64,000 nt of DNA, from NCBI RefSeq assembly GCF_034627025.1, contig NZ_CP141048.1, positions 2,058,001 to 2,122,000 on the forward strand. Reading direction: 5' to 3'. A program made the translations under genes and the position numbers. Positions within the stretch are counted from its first letter, which is position 1; each line of letters begins with the position of its first letter. The notes beneath the pieces are model-generated. The model was not told the origin of the DNA. It ran no database searches and was given only the letters and a program-made list of their open reading frames with translations. Shown in pieces: positions 10,806 to 19,394 of the stretch. The DNA is from Microvirga lotononidis (GTDB taxonomy: Bacteria; Pseudomonadota; Alphaproteobacteria; Rhizobiales; Beijerinckiaceae).

Positions 10806-11843
10806 ATGTTTGCGGATCGTGCGACGAAGGCGGCGTGGATCAGGGGGATGCTGGCCGGGGCGGCCGTGCTTCTCGGGTCCGCCGCGGCCCAGGCTCAGAC
10901 CCCGGTGCGGTTCTCCCTGGACTGGCGCTGGGAGGGGCCGGCCGCGCCCTTCGCCGTGGCGATCGACAAGGGCTACTTCAAGGCCGAGGGTCTCGACGTG
11001 ACCATCGACCCGGCTGCGGGCTCCCGCGAGCCGATCTCGCGCGTGGCGTCGGGTACCTACGACGTGGGCTTCGGCGATGTGAACTCTCTCGTGCGCTTCC
11101 GCGACGAGAATCCCGGCACGGACATCAAGGCCGTGATGGTGATCTACGACCGGCCGCCCTTCGCCATCATCGGACGCAAGAGCCGCGGCGTCACCAAGGA
11201 CGTGTCGAGCCTGCAGGGCCGAAAATTCGGTGCTCCGGCGGCGGACGGCGCCTACGCGCAATGGCCGATCTTCAAGGCCGTCAACAAGATCGACGATTCC
11301 ACCATGAAGTTCGAGAATGTGGGCTTTCCGGTCCGTGAGCCCATGCTGGCGCAGGGCGAGGTCGATGCGGTGTTCGGCTTCTCGATGTCGTCCTACATCA
11401 ACCTGAAATCCCGCGGCGTGCCGGCGGACGACATCGTCGTGCTGCTCATGAGCGATTACGGCGTCGATCTTTACGGCAACACCATCATCGTGTCGCAGAA
11501 GTTCGCCCAGGAGAAGCCGGAGGCCGTGAAGGGCCTGCTGCGCGCCATCATGAAGGGCGTGCAGGACACGGTGAAGGATCCGTCGAGCGCGGTGGATTCG
11601 GTGATCAAGCGCAACGACGTGGCCAAGAAGGACGTGGAGCTCGAGCGCCTCAAGATGGTGCTGGAGCAGAACATGATCACGCCCTGGGTGAAGGAGAACG
11701 GCTTCGGCGGCATCGACAAGGACCGCTTCGCCAAGGCCCTCGACCAGATCGGCCTGACCTTCACCTACAAGGCGAAGCCCGAAGTCGGCGCCGTGTTCAC
11801 GGAGGAATTCCTCCCCGCGGCCGACCAGCGCAAGGTGAATTGA
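10806..11843 (+). CDS. ABC importer periplasmic substrate-binding protein, NitT/TauT (SsuA/THI5-like) type
   Basis: A 345-residue exported protein: a signal peptide covers about residues 1-31 (charged start, AGAAVLLGSAAAQAQ end), followed by the NMT1/THI5-like binding fold (SLDWRWEGPAAPFAVAIDKGYF, here residues about 36-57 in two segments). This family captures nitrate, sulfonates, taurine, or thiamine-precursor pyrimidines for import. It is the first of three genes with ATPase and permease downstream. An intrinsic terminator after the stop suggests the binding protein is made in excess of the membrane parts, a common arrangement. The substrate cannot be assigned from sequence alone. Confidence 0.9.
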   Translation: MFADRATKAAWIRGMLAGAAVLLGSAAAQAQTPVRFSLDWRWEGPAAPFAVAIDKGYFKAEGLDVTIDPAAGSREPISRVASGTYDVGFGDVNSLVRFRDENPGTDIKAVMVIYDRPPFAIIGRKSRGVTKDVSSLQGRKFGAPAADGAYAQWPIFKAVNKIDDSTMKFENVGFPVREPMLAQGEVDAVFGFSMSSYINLKSRGVPADDIVVLLMSDYGVDLYGNTIIVSQKFAQEKPEAVKGLLRAIMKGVQDTVKDPSSAVDSVIKRNDVAKKDVELERLKMVLEQNMITPWVKENGFGGIDKDRFAKALDQIGLTFTYKAKPEVGAVFTEEFLPAADQRKVN

Positions 11844-11850
11844 TCCCGCA

Positions 11851-11884
11851 AGCCCGGCTGCTCAACAGCCGGGCTCTTCTTTTG
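11851..11884 (+). terminator. Intra-operon terminator/attenuator in the ABC operon
   Basis: Perfect 10-bp stem AGCCCGGCTG / CAGCCGGGCT with loop CTCAA, then CTTCTTTT. It lies between the binding-protein stop and the ATPase ATG at 11903, so it probably lowers expression of the downstream genes. Confidence 0.8.
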
Positions 11885-11902
11885 GCTCGCCGGCTTCCTG
11901 TC

Positions 11903-12694
11903 ATGAAACCCTTTGTCGATATTCACGACGTCACCCACGTCTATGCGCGGGCCGAGGACGGACTGCCTGCGGTCAGGAACCTCACCCTCAAGGTAAACGA
12001 GGGCGAGTTCGCCGCCATCGTCGGCCCTTCCGGCTGCGGCAAGTCCACTCTCATGAAGCTCGCCACCGGGCTGCAGTTCCCCCGCGAGGGAACGGTCATC
12101 GTCGATGGCAAGCAGGTGGGAGCTCCTGTCAAGCTCGCTGGCATGGCCTTCCAGAATCCTACCATGCTGCCCTGGCGCACCACCCTCGACAATATTCTCC
12201 TGCCGCTCGAGATCGTGGAGCCGCACCGCTCGCGCCTGCGTCGCCACAAGGCAGAGTACGTGGCCAAGGCAGAGGCTCTGCTGGAGCAGGTCGGCCTGAA
12301 GGGCCAGGGGCACAAATTTCCCTGGCAGCTCTCCGGCGGGATGCAGCAGCGCGCCTCCCTCTGCCGCGCGCTGATCCATGAGCCGAAGCTCCTGATGCTC
12401 GACGAGCCCTTCGGCGCGCTCGACAGCTTCACACGCGAGGAATTGTGGTGCGTGATGCGCGACCTCCATGCGGCCCAGAAGGTCACGATCATTCTCGTCA
12501 CCCACGATCTGCGCGAGGCCGCGTTCCTGTCGGATCGGATCTTCTGCATGAGCGCGCGCCCGGGCCGGATCGTCGCCGAGCGGGAAGTGGAGTTTCCGCG
12601 GCCGCGCGATCTCGAGATCGCCTACGCGCCGGAATTCTCTGCCCTGGTCCATGAATTGCGCGGGCATATCGCGCAGGCGCGCAAGGCGGCTTGA
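11903..12694 (+). CDS. ABC importer ATPase subunit, NitT/TauT type
   Basis: A 263-residue ABC ATPase. Walker A is GPSGCGKST (residues 41-49), the Q-loop is FQNPTMLPW, the signature is LSGGMQQR, Walker B is LLMLDEPFGALD, and the H-loop is LVTHDLREA. It energises uptake with the adjacent permease and binding protein; the closest group is the SsuB/TauB/NrtD ATPases. The start MKPFVDIHDVTH is chosen because the upstream in-frame stretch is read from the terminator hairpin. The stop overlaps the region of the permease start (TTGA), so the two are likely translationally coupled. Confidence 0.94.
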   Translation: MKPFVDIHDVTHVYARAEDGLPAVRNLTLKVNEGEFAAIVGPSGCGKSTLMKLATGLQFPREGTVIVDGKQVGAPVKLAGMAFQNPTMLPWRTTLDNILLPLEIVEPHRSRLRRHKAEYVAKAEALLEQVGLKGQGHKFPWQLSGGMQQRASLCRALIHEPKLLMLDEPFGALDSFTREELWCVMRDLHAAQKVTIILVTHDLREAAFLSDRIFCMSARPGRIVAEREVEFPRPRDLEIAYAPEFSALVHELRGHIAQARKAA

Positions 12695-12699
12695 AACCC

Positions 12700-13467
12700 A
12701 TGAAAACCAAGAACCAGCTTGCCCTTGCTCCCTGGATCTTCACCATCGGGTTCTTCGTGCTGTGGGAGATCGTCTGCCGCGTCCTGAAGGTGTCGAGCTT
12801 CATCCTTCCGGCGCCCTCCACGATCCTTCTCGCCGTGTGGGAATACCGGACCCAGCTCGCCTATCACGCCATGCATACCCTCTGGATGACGCTGGCCGGT
12901 TTCGGCCTCGCGGTCGCGTTCGGCCTGCTCCTCGGCATGGTGCTCGGCTCCTCGCGGCTCATCAATGCGGGGTCCTATCCGCTGCTCGTGGGCTTCAACT
13001 CGATCCCGAAGGTGGCCGTGGTGCCGATCCTCGTGTTCTGGTTCGGGGTCGGCTGGGTGCCGCCAGTGATGACGGCTTTCCTGATCTCGTTCTTCCCCAT
13101 CGTGGTGAACGTGGCCACCGGCATCTCCACGGTGGAACCGGAAATGGAGGACGTGCTGCGGGCGCTCGGCGCCTCGAAGCGCGACATCGTGCTCAAGGTC
13201 GGCGTGCCCCGCGCCATGCCGTATTTCTTCGGCTCCCTGAAGGTCGGGATCACGCTCGCCTATGTGGGCTCCGTCATCGGCGAGCAGAACGCGTCCAATG
13301 TGGGCATCGGCAACCTGCTCACCCGTGCCTCGGCAGCCTTCGAGGTGCCGCTGGTGTGGGCGGCCCTCCTGGTGCTCGCGGTTTTGGGCGTCGTCATGTA
13401 CGCGATCACGGCCTATGTGGAGCGCTCCATGACCGGCTGGGCGCAGCGCTCGCAGATGGCCGCGTAG
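12700..13467 (+). CDS. ABC importer permease subunit, NitT/TauT type
   Basis: A 255-residue inner-membrane permease with about six transmembrane helices and the BPD_transp_1 coupling region EPEMEDVLRALGASKRDI (the EAA loop, near residue 145) that contacts the ATPase. It forms the channel of the importer encoded with 10806-11843 and 11903-12694. An in-frame TTG at 12691 overlaps the ATPase stop and could be the true coupled start; the ATG at 12700 is the conservative choice. Confidence 0.92.
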   Translation: MKTKNQLALAPWIFTIGFFVLWEIVCRVLKVSSFILPAPSTILLAVWEYRTQLAYHAMHTLWMTLAGFGLAVAFGLLLGMVLGSSRLINAGSYPLLVGFNSIPKVAVVPILVFWFGVGWVPPVMTAFLISFFPIVVNVATGISTVEPEMEDVLRALGASKRDIVLKVGVPRAMPYFFGSLKVGITLAYVGSVIGEQNASNVGIGNLLTRASAAFEVPLVWAALLVLAVLGVVMYAITAYVERSMTGWAQRSQMAA

Positions 13468-13489
13468 GCACAGAGCGGCGCGTCCGCGC

Positions 13490-14485
13490 TCACTGATCCG
13501 GCAAGGCCGCGCCCGCCTTGTAGCCTTCCGTGAGGCTCCAGGTCATGGTGACCTTGACGCTGCCCTTGTAGGAGGCGTTGGCCAGCGGGAGAACCAGGAT
13601 GGGCCTGGTCAGATTGATCGTCTCGCTGTTCGTGCCGGAGAGGGGCGCACCCTTGAGTGTCTTGGCCGCCCACGCGGCGATTTCCCCGGGAACGGCCGTG
13701 GTGACGGCACCCATGCTCTTCTGCACGGCGGGAATTTCCGGAAACAGGAAGCCCGGGAGAAAGAGCGTCCCGGCTTCCTCGTTCACGACCGACATCGGAT
13801 AGGACAGGCACAGGGACGACTTGGCCTGCGCGATGTCGAACCTGGCTTCGTGGTTCCAGGGCTTCGACGCGCCTACGTCGGCGACGGAGCCCTGGCTGAC
13901 GTCGTTGCGGGTGGCCCTGAACTTGCCGGGGCAGCCCTCAACGCCGAACCATTGCCGGTAGACCGCCCTCTCCTCCGGGGATGCCGTTGAGGTATCCGGG
14001 ATGCCGGGCTTCATGGTGGCCCCGGGAGGCGGGGTCATCAGGCCGGGGTTCGACTGCATCACGGCGGCCTTGATGCAGGCCTCGTCGCCCTTGCATCTGG
14101 CATAGGACTGCATGATCGCCTGGTTGACCTGCTGCTGCATGGCGGCATTCGGAGCTGCTGCGGGCGCCAGAGCCCTGTTGCGGTCCTGGATCTTCTGGAC
14201 GTTGGCGATCTGCCGGGCGCTGGTTTCCTGTGCCTTGCGGATGGAATCCGGGTCGAGGGGATTCATGGCGTCCAGGCTGTCGCTCGGCTCCAGGACGGTC
14301 GCCAGGAAGAAGCGCTCCGAGATCGTGCCCTTCTCGGAACTGACCTTGGTCTGCCAGCCCTCCGAGCCTTCCACTCGCAGGTCGATCTTCAGGATGCGGG
14401 GGCCGGGAAGCTGCTTCGCCTGAGCCGGAACGGCCAGAGCGGTGCCGCACAGAAGAACGGCCCGGACGAATATCGAACCCCGCAT
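13490..14485 (-). CDS. Secreted protein of unknown function
   Basis: A 331-residue protein with a clear signal peptide (about residues 1-23, ending PAQAKQ). I do not recognise the family. Visible features are a conserved-looking N-terminal strand region (GPRILKIDLRVEGSEGWQTK), a helical middle with a small CxxxxxC pair (CKGDEACIKAAVMQ), further cysteines around EGCPGKF and SSLCLS, and a C-terminal region ending in a beta-like KVTMTWSLTEGY. The four cysteines could form periplasmic disulfides. It stands alone, 75 bp downstream of the COG0523 GTPase on the same strand, with an inverted repeat in that gap. Confidence 0.7.
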   Translation of the reverse strand: MRGSIFVRAVLLCGTALAVPAQAKQLPGPRILKIDLRVEGSEGWQTKVSSEKGTISERFFLATVLEPSDSLDAMNPLDPDSIRKAQETSARQIANVQKIQDRNRALAPAAAPNAAMQQQVNQAIMQSYARCKGDEACIKAAVMQSNPGLMTPPPGATMKPGIPDTSTASPEERAVYRQWFGVEGCPGKFRATRNDVSQGSVADVGASKPWNHEARFDIAQAKSSLCLSYPMSVVNEEAGTLFLPGFLFPEIPAVQKSMGAVTTAVPGEIAAWAAKTLKGAPLSGTNSETINLTRPILVLPLANASYKGSVKVTMTWSLTEGYKAGAALPDQ

Positions 14486-14509
14486 CGCAATCAGCCCTAC
14501 AGAATCATC

Positions 14510-14530
14510 GTTATGGAATTTTTATAACGT
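14510..14530. promoter_or_regulatory. Inverted repeat upstream of the secreted unknown
   Basis: CGTTAT-N9-ATAACG, an AT-rich dyad 25 bp before the start of the gene at 14485 on the minus strand. It may be an operator or promoter element. Its function is not established. Confidence 0.3.
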
Positions 14531-14560
14531 ATCAGAATGGCGAGGCTTGCGGAAGTGCCT

Positions 14561-15703
14561 TCAGCGTCGAAGAGACAGCGGGTTGTCCGAGAGGGCAGCC
14601 GCATCGGGGGCATCGATGGCCGGGCGCCCGAGAAAGGCGTTCCAGAGCTTTTCTACCGTTTCGCGCTCCAGGTCGTCGACGATGAAGACGATACGGCTGC
14701 GACGATCGTCGCTTGGCCAGCGCGGCAGAACGGCGGGAACATGGATCACATGCTGCACGCCGTGGATGACCACCGGATGTTCGGGATCCTCGGCCAGAGC
14801 CACGAGACCCTTCACCCGCAGCAGCTTCGCGCCTTGGGACGAGCGCAGGAGGTCCAGGAACATGTCGAGCGTGCCCTGGCGGATCGGCTGGTCGCTGGTC
14901 AGGCAGAAGGAATGGATCCTGTCGTCGTGCCGGTTCACGTCGTGATGATGGTGGTGATGATCGTGCCCATGGCCGTGATGGTGATGGCTGTGCTGATGGG
15001 CGTGGCTCTCGCGCTCCGCCTCCTCAACGGCCTCCGTCTTCAGCCATTGGGCCACATCGGCGATCTTGCCGTCGAGGCCGAAGAGACCGCCCGAGATGAC
15101 GGCTTTGGCCGGCGCATCGGCCTCCAGGAGGGCGGCGCCGGGATTGAGCTGATGCAGCCGCTCGCGCAGCCGGTCGAGACCCTGCCGGTCATCCACGAGG
15201 TCGGTCTTGGTGACGACGATCCGCTCGGCGACGGCCGCCTGCTTCACGGCCTCCCGATGGGCGTCCAGGGTGGCCACTCCATTAACAGCGTCGACCGTTG
15301 TCACCACGCCTTCCACGGCGTAGCGCATCGAGAGATAGGGGTGGTACAGCACCGCGTGGAGGATCGGCGCCGGGTCGGCGAGGCCAGTGGTCTCGATGAT
15401 CACGCGCCTGAACGGCAGGATGCGGCCGTTGTCGCGTTTGCGCAGGAGATCCTCCAGGGTCGCGATGAGGTCGCCGCGCACGGTGCAGCAGAGGCATCCG
15501 GCGGAGAGCAGCACCATGCCTTCGTCCACGGTCTCCACCAGCAGGTGATCGAGGCCGATCTCGCCGAACTCGTTCATGATGACCACCGTGTCCCGCAGGG
15601 CCGGATCCTTCAGGAGCCGATTGAGCAGCGTCGTTTTCCCGGAGCCCAGGAAGCCGGTGAGGATGGTGAGCGGAATTGGCGCGGGAGGGGTCATGGTCGT
15701 CAT
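14561..15703 (-). CDS. COG0523/G3E family GTPase with histidine-rich metal-binding loop (CobW/ZNG-like)
   Basis: A 380-residue metallochaperone GTPase. The P-loop GFLGSGKTT is at residues 17-25, the metal-binding CxCC motif ([11 protein letters not shown]) lies near residue 75, and a TKTD guanine motif lies near residue 180. Between the two domains, about residues 231-257, is an insert with 16 histidines and several aspartates. A CobW C-terminal domain follows. COG0523 proteins deliver zinc, cobalt or nickel to client enzymes or act under metal starvation. The true CobW of cobalamin synthesis is one possibility since cobST lie in the same window, but they are 8 kb away in another unit. A zinc chaperone is equally likely. 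Confidence 0.88.
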   Translation of the reverse strand: MTTMTPPAPIPLTILTGFLGSGKTTLLNRLLKDPALRDTVVIMNEFGEIGLDHLLVETVDEGMVLLSAGCLCCTVRGDLIATLEDLLRKRDNGRILPFRRVIIETTGLADPAPILHAVLYHPYLSMRYAVEGVVTTVDAVNGVATLDAHREAVKQAAVAERIVVTKTDLVDDRQGLDRLRERLHQLNPGAALLEADAPAKAVISGGLFGLDGKIADVAQWLKTEAVEEAERESHAHQHSHHHHGHGHDHHHHHHDVNRHDDRIHSFCLTSDQPIRQGTLDMFLDLLRSSQGAKLLRVKGLVALAEDPEHPVVIHGVQHVIHVPAVLPRWPSDDRRSRIVFIVDDLERETVEKLWNAFLGRPAIDAPDAAALSDNPLSLRR

Positions 15704-15759
15704 CGTGTCAGTCCGCAACAGGTACCGAAGCATCGGATATGCATTGGCGTCCGGTGCTT

Positions 15760-16710
15760 TCAGTTTCGGGTTTCTCGCATCTCTTCACGCAAAACGGGTT
15801 CCCGCTTTTGCCTTCGATGCTTCGGCATATCCTTCAGGCGCCGTTGGTCCAAGAGAACGTTGGCCATGATGGCGGCCAGCACAAGAGCCCCGCCGGCGAT
15901 TTGCATCGGCGCCAGCGTCTCGTTCAGGATGAAGGCCGAGGACAGGGCCGCCACCACCGGCTCGGTACAGAAGATGATCCCGGCCGCCACCGCCGTGACG
16001 CGTCCGAGCGCCAGGAATTGCAGGACGAACCCGCCGATGTAGCCGGCGATCGTCATCGTCACGGCAAAGGGCGCCAGAGCCAGGATCGATGGGGGCGCCA
16101 GTTGTCCGACAGTGAGGCTGATGAGGATCGCGGTCGGCAGGATGATCAGCTGAATCCAGAACACCTTGGCCACCACGCCCGTCCTCGTGCAGCGCGCCGC
16201 GGCGAAGAACTGGATGGCCGTGGCGATGCTGGCGCCGAATGCAAGGGCAAGGCCACGCCAGTCGAGATCGGAAAAGGCGGGCCCCACCACCAGACAGACG
16301 CCGAGGGTCGCGACGGCGACGATCCCAACGAGGGCCGGGGTCAGAGGCGTCCTTTCCACGAAGGGGCTCGCGAGGACGATGATGATGGGATAGGTGTAGA
16401 AGACGACCGCCGCAACCGTCACCGGAATGAACGCAACGGACGACAGGTAGCCGATCCCCTGCAGGGCGCTGGAAATCCCGAGGACGATCAGCTTTCCCCG
16501 CTCCTCCCGCGCCATGGCGAGCGAGCGTCTCGCGACGGCCGCCACGATGCCGACCAGCACCAGCATCAGGAGCACCCGATAGACCACGATGGCCGAGCCG
16601 CTGGCTCCGGCAAAGGAGGCCATCCGGGCATAGACGATGTTGAAGCCGTAGAGGCTGGCCGAGGCAAGGGCGAAGAGGAGACCGTCGGCGGAGGAGGGGG
16701 AGCGGATCAT
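15760..16710 (-). CDS. EamA/DMT family transporter
   Basis: A 316-residue protein with ten predicted transmembrane helices arranged as two EamA repeats, typical of drug/metabolite transporters such as RhaT/YdcZ relatives. The first repeat begins [19 protein letters not shown] and the second begins near [19 protein letters not shown]. The substrate is unknown. The C-terminal tail is basic (KHRRQKREP). It lies between the D,D-carboxypeptidase gene and the COG0523 GTPase gene, all on the minus strand, separated from the former by a terminator. Confidence 0.88.
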   Translation of the reverse strand: MIRSPSSADGLLFALASASLYGFNIVYARMASFAGASGSAIVVYRVLLMLVLVGIVAAVARRSLAMAREERGKLIVLGISSALQGIGYLSSVAFIPVTVAAVVFYTYPIIIVLASPFVERTPLTPALVGIVAVATLGVCLVVGPAFSDLDWRGLALAFGASIATAIQFFAAARCTRTGVVAKVFWIQLIILPTAILISLTVGQLAPPSILALAPFAVTMTIAGYIGGFVLQFLALGRVTAVAAGIIFCTEPVVAALSSAFILNETLAPMQIAGGALVLAAIMANVLLDQRRLKDMPKHRRQKREPVLREEMRETRN

Positions 16711-16786
16711 CAGGCACGCGGACTATGCGGACTATTTAGGCTCCGCACCGTTCGCGCGGATTGCACCGGAAAGCAAGGGAGCAAGC

Positions 16787-16814
16787 AAAACGCCCGGTCG
16801 TGGACCGGGCGTTT
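16787..16814 (-). terminator. Terminator after the D,D-carboxypeptidase gene
   Basis: Stem AAACGCCCGGTC / GACCGGGCGTTT around a GTG loop. On the minus strand it follows the stop at 16838 and ends in a short T run. It separates the carboxypeptidase from the EamA gene. Confidence 0.75.
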
Positions 16815-16837
16815 CAGGGGAATGGCCGTCTCAAGGA

Positions 16838-18211
16838 TCAGTTCGCGACGGATTTGGGCTTCCCGTTGGCGTCGGCTTTTTGAGGGGCTTTCGCGGAGGC
16901 CTTGGAAGCGGGCTTGGCATTGCCGCTCACCGGCTTGACCGCCACACTGGCGCGGCCGTGGTCCTTGCCCTTCGCCGTGGACTTCACGGGCTCCTTGTCG
17001 GCCGTCTCGCTCTCGTCCGCCGCCTTGGCATCGGTCTTCTTGGCCGGCGCCTTCTTGGAAGCGGTGGCCTTCTTGGTCTTCGCCTTGCGGGCCTGCTCGG
17101 CGGCTTCCTCCGCGGCGGCCTGCGCGGCGAGCTCGGCCTCGGACGGAGGATTGAGACCGATCCAGACGCGCTCCGGCTGAACCGCCGCGCGGGGGCCGAG
17201 CACGGTGCGTACCGGCTTCTCGGCCGTGTCCCCGGCGAAGGCCATGACCTCGGAGGAGAACAGGTTCGGGATGTTGCTGTCCGTCTCGGCGACGGCCGGG
17301 GCGTCCTCTTCCTGCGGCATCGGCCCGCGACGGTCGCAGATGACGGGGCGCATGTCCGGCGGCGTGGTGTTGCTGGAAACCGGGAGGGCCGCGAGTTCCG
17401 GATTGGTGAAGTTCACCTTGCTGCTGAAGCCGCGGTCGAACAGCTCGGCCGCTTTGATCGTGCGCTCGTTGGCCGATTGGGCGCCGAGCACCACCGTGAT
17501 CAGGTGGCGGCCGCTGCGCGTGGCGCTCGCCACAACGTTGAAGCCGGCCGAGCAGATGAAGCCGGTCTTCATGCCGTCGGCGCCCGGATAGCGGCCGATG
17601 AGACCGTTCGTGTTGCGCATGATACGACGGCCGAACTGAACCGCCCCGATATCGAACAGCTCCCTGTCCTGCGGGAACTCGAGCAGAAGCGCCCGGGCCA
17701 GGATCGCCATGTCGCGGGCCGAGGTCTGGTTGCGCTCGTCGGGCAGGCCGTGGGGGTTGACGAAATGACTGCTGACCATGCCGAGGCGCTGGGCATGGGC
17801 GTTCATCAGGTCGGCGAAGCCGTCGATCGAGCCGCCGATATTCTCCGCGATGGTCGCGGCGATGTCGTTTGCCGACTTCACCATCATGATCTTGAGGGCG
17901 TTGTCGAGGCGGATCTGCGTGCCGGGCTTGAAGCCCATCTTGGACGGCGGCAGGGCGGCCGCGCCGTCGGTGACGGTGAGCAGCGTCTCCATGCTCATCT
18001 GGCCGGAGCGCACCTTGTCGAGGGCCACATAGGCCGTCATCAGCTTGGTGATCGAAGCCGGAAACCAGGGGTCGGTCGCCCGTTCCGCGTGCAGGACGCG
18101 GCCCGATTCGAGTTCAACGACAAGAGCAGGGCCGCCGGCCGCCAGCGCCGAACCGCTGAACAAGGCGGCAAAGGCAAAGGCTGTCGCGCGGAGGGCACGG
18201 CTAACGTTCAT
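16838..18211 (-). CDS. D-alanyl-D-alanine carboxypeptidase (PBP5-type, S11 family) with lysine/alanine-rich tail
   Basis: A 457-residue periplasmic peptidoglycan enzyme that trims the terminal D-Ala of stem peptides. The signal peptide spans residues 1-24. Catalytic motifs are intact: SITK (Ser53, Lys56), SAN (Ser113, Asn115) and KTG (Lys215-Gly217). After the catalytic domain, the usual PBP5 C-terminal beta domain with amphipathic anchor is not evident; instead, from about residue 350, the chain becomes a low-complexity Lys/Ala/Glu-rich tail. The ATG with AAGGAG upstream (MNVSRALRA) is preferred over an in-frame codon nine residues earlier. The tail may bind the anionic cell wall, which is inference. 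Confidence 0.92.
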   Translation of the reverse strand: MNVSRALRATAFAFAALFSGSALAAGGPALVVELESGRVLHAERATDPWFPASITKLMTAYVALDKVRSGQMSMETLLTVTDGAAALPPSKMGFKPGTQIRLDNALKIMMVKSANDIAATIAENIGGSIDGFADLMNAHAQRLGMVSSHFVNPHGLPDERNQTSARDMAILARALLLEFPQDRELFDIGAVQFGRRIMRNTNGLIGRYPGADGMKTGFICSAGFNVVASATRSGRHLITVVLGAQSANERTIKAAELFDRGFSSKVNFTNPELAALPVSSNTTPPDMRPVICDRRGPMPQEEDAPAVAETDSNIPNLFSSEVMAFAGDTAEKPVRTVLGPRAAVQPERVWIGLNPPSEAELAAQAAAEEAAEQARKAKTKKATASKKAPAKKTDAKAADESETADKEPVKSTAKGKDHGRASVAVKPVSGNAKPASKASAKAPQKADANGKPKSVAN

Positions 18212-18402
18212 GCGGAACGACTCCTTGGCTTCGTCCAACGATAGGAGAGGATCTCGATGAGGCCCCGCCTGTCAGCTGGGCCATTTGTAGGGCCAATCCC
18301 TAGCCTTGGCTAGGTTGGCCGGATTTTTGACAGTTTATACCGCCCTTCTTAACGAAATTCGTGTCAAGAGAGTGGCAAGAGCGGCGCGGTTTGAAGATCG
18401 AT

Positions 18403-19305
18403 ATGACAACATCCCTCCTCTGGATCCCGGTGACCCTGGCCGCAGCCGCGGCCCAGACCGGCCGCAACGCCACCCAGCGGCGCCTGACCGAGACCATCGG
18501 GACCGTGGGCGCGACCCAGGTTCGATTCCTCTATGGGTTTCCCTTCGCCCTCCTGGCCCTGGCCGTAATGAACCTTGTGACCGGAGAGGTTGTTCCAGGG
18601 CCCAATGCGACCTTCCTGGCCTATGCCCTTACCGGAGCGGTCACCCAGATCCTGGCCACGGCCCTCATGCTCGCGGCCATGCGGGAGCGCGCCTTCTCGG
18701 TGGTCACGGCCTACACCAAGACCGAGCCGGTCCAGGTGGCCCTGTTCGGGCTGGTGCTGCTCGGCGATCATCTCACGCTCGCCATGGCGCTCGCTATAGC
18801 GGTTGCGACCTCGGGCGTTCTGCTCATGTCCGTGAAGCCGGGCACGAGCCTCACGTCCTCGGGCGCGAAGCCGGTTGTCTTCGGCCTCGCCTCGGGCGCT
18901 TTCTTCGCCCTGGCGGCCATCGGCTTTCGCGGCGCCATCCTGTCGCTCGACCAGGGCTCTCCGCTGATCCGGGCCTCCACGACCCTGGTCTGGGGCTTGG
19001 GCCTGCAGACGGTTATTCTCATGATCTGGCTTGGGCTTCTGGACCGCAAGGCCCTGGTCGCGAGCTTCAAAGCCTGGCGCCCCTCGCTGGGAGCAGGGTT
19101 CCTCGGGGCGCTGGCCTCCCAGTTCTGGTTCATCGGCTTCGCGCTCACGACGGCCGCCAATGTGCGCACGCTCGCTCTCGTCGAGGTCCTGATGGCGCAG
19201 GCCGTATCCCACCGCTTCCTGGCGCAGGCGACGACGCGGCGGGAGCTGGCCGGAATGCTGCTGATCCTCGCAGGCGTCGGCCTCCTGCTCTTGGCGCAAA
19301 GGTAA
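18403..19305 (+). CDS. EamA/DMT family transporter
   Basis: A 300-residue integral membrane protein with about ten helices and two EamA-like halves (second half from about SGAFFALAAIGFRGAIL). The substrate is not predictable. The ATG (MTTSLLWIPV) is preferred over an in-frame GTG 14 residues upstream, whose extension is charged and unlike a membrane start. The gene is transcribed divergently from the carboxypeptidase. Its stop codon lies inside the first unit of a tandem 14-bp repeat. Confidence 0.88.
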   Translation: MTTSLLWIPVTLAAAAAQTGRNATQRRLTETIGTVGATQVRFLYGFPFALLALAVMNLVTGEVVPGPNATFLAYALTGAVTQILATALMLAAMRERAFSVVTAYTKTEPVQVALFGLVLLGDHLTLAMALAIAVATSGVLLMSVKPGTSLTSSGAKPVVFGLASGAFFALAAIGFRGAILSLDQGSPLIRASTTLVWGLGLQTVILMIWLGLLDRKALVASFKAWRPSLGAGFLGALASQFWFIGFALTTAANVRTLALVEVLMAQAVSHRFLAQATTRRELAGMLLILAGVGLLLLAQR

Positions 19306-19324
19306 GATCCTGGCGCAAAGGTAA
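19292..19324 (+). repeat. Tandem 14-bp direct repeat
   Basis: TGGCGCAAAGGTAA occurs at 19292-19305 and again at 19311-19324, with a partial third copy (ACAAAGGTA) near 19337. The first unit contains the stop codon of the preceding EamA gene. It lies about 70 bp before the next gene and may be a local duplication or an operator array. Confidence 0.7.
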
Positions 19325-19394
19325 CTTGCCGCTGTGACAAAGGTACCATAATAAACGAGATACCATATCGCTCTGCCGTGCCTGGACTGTATTG

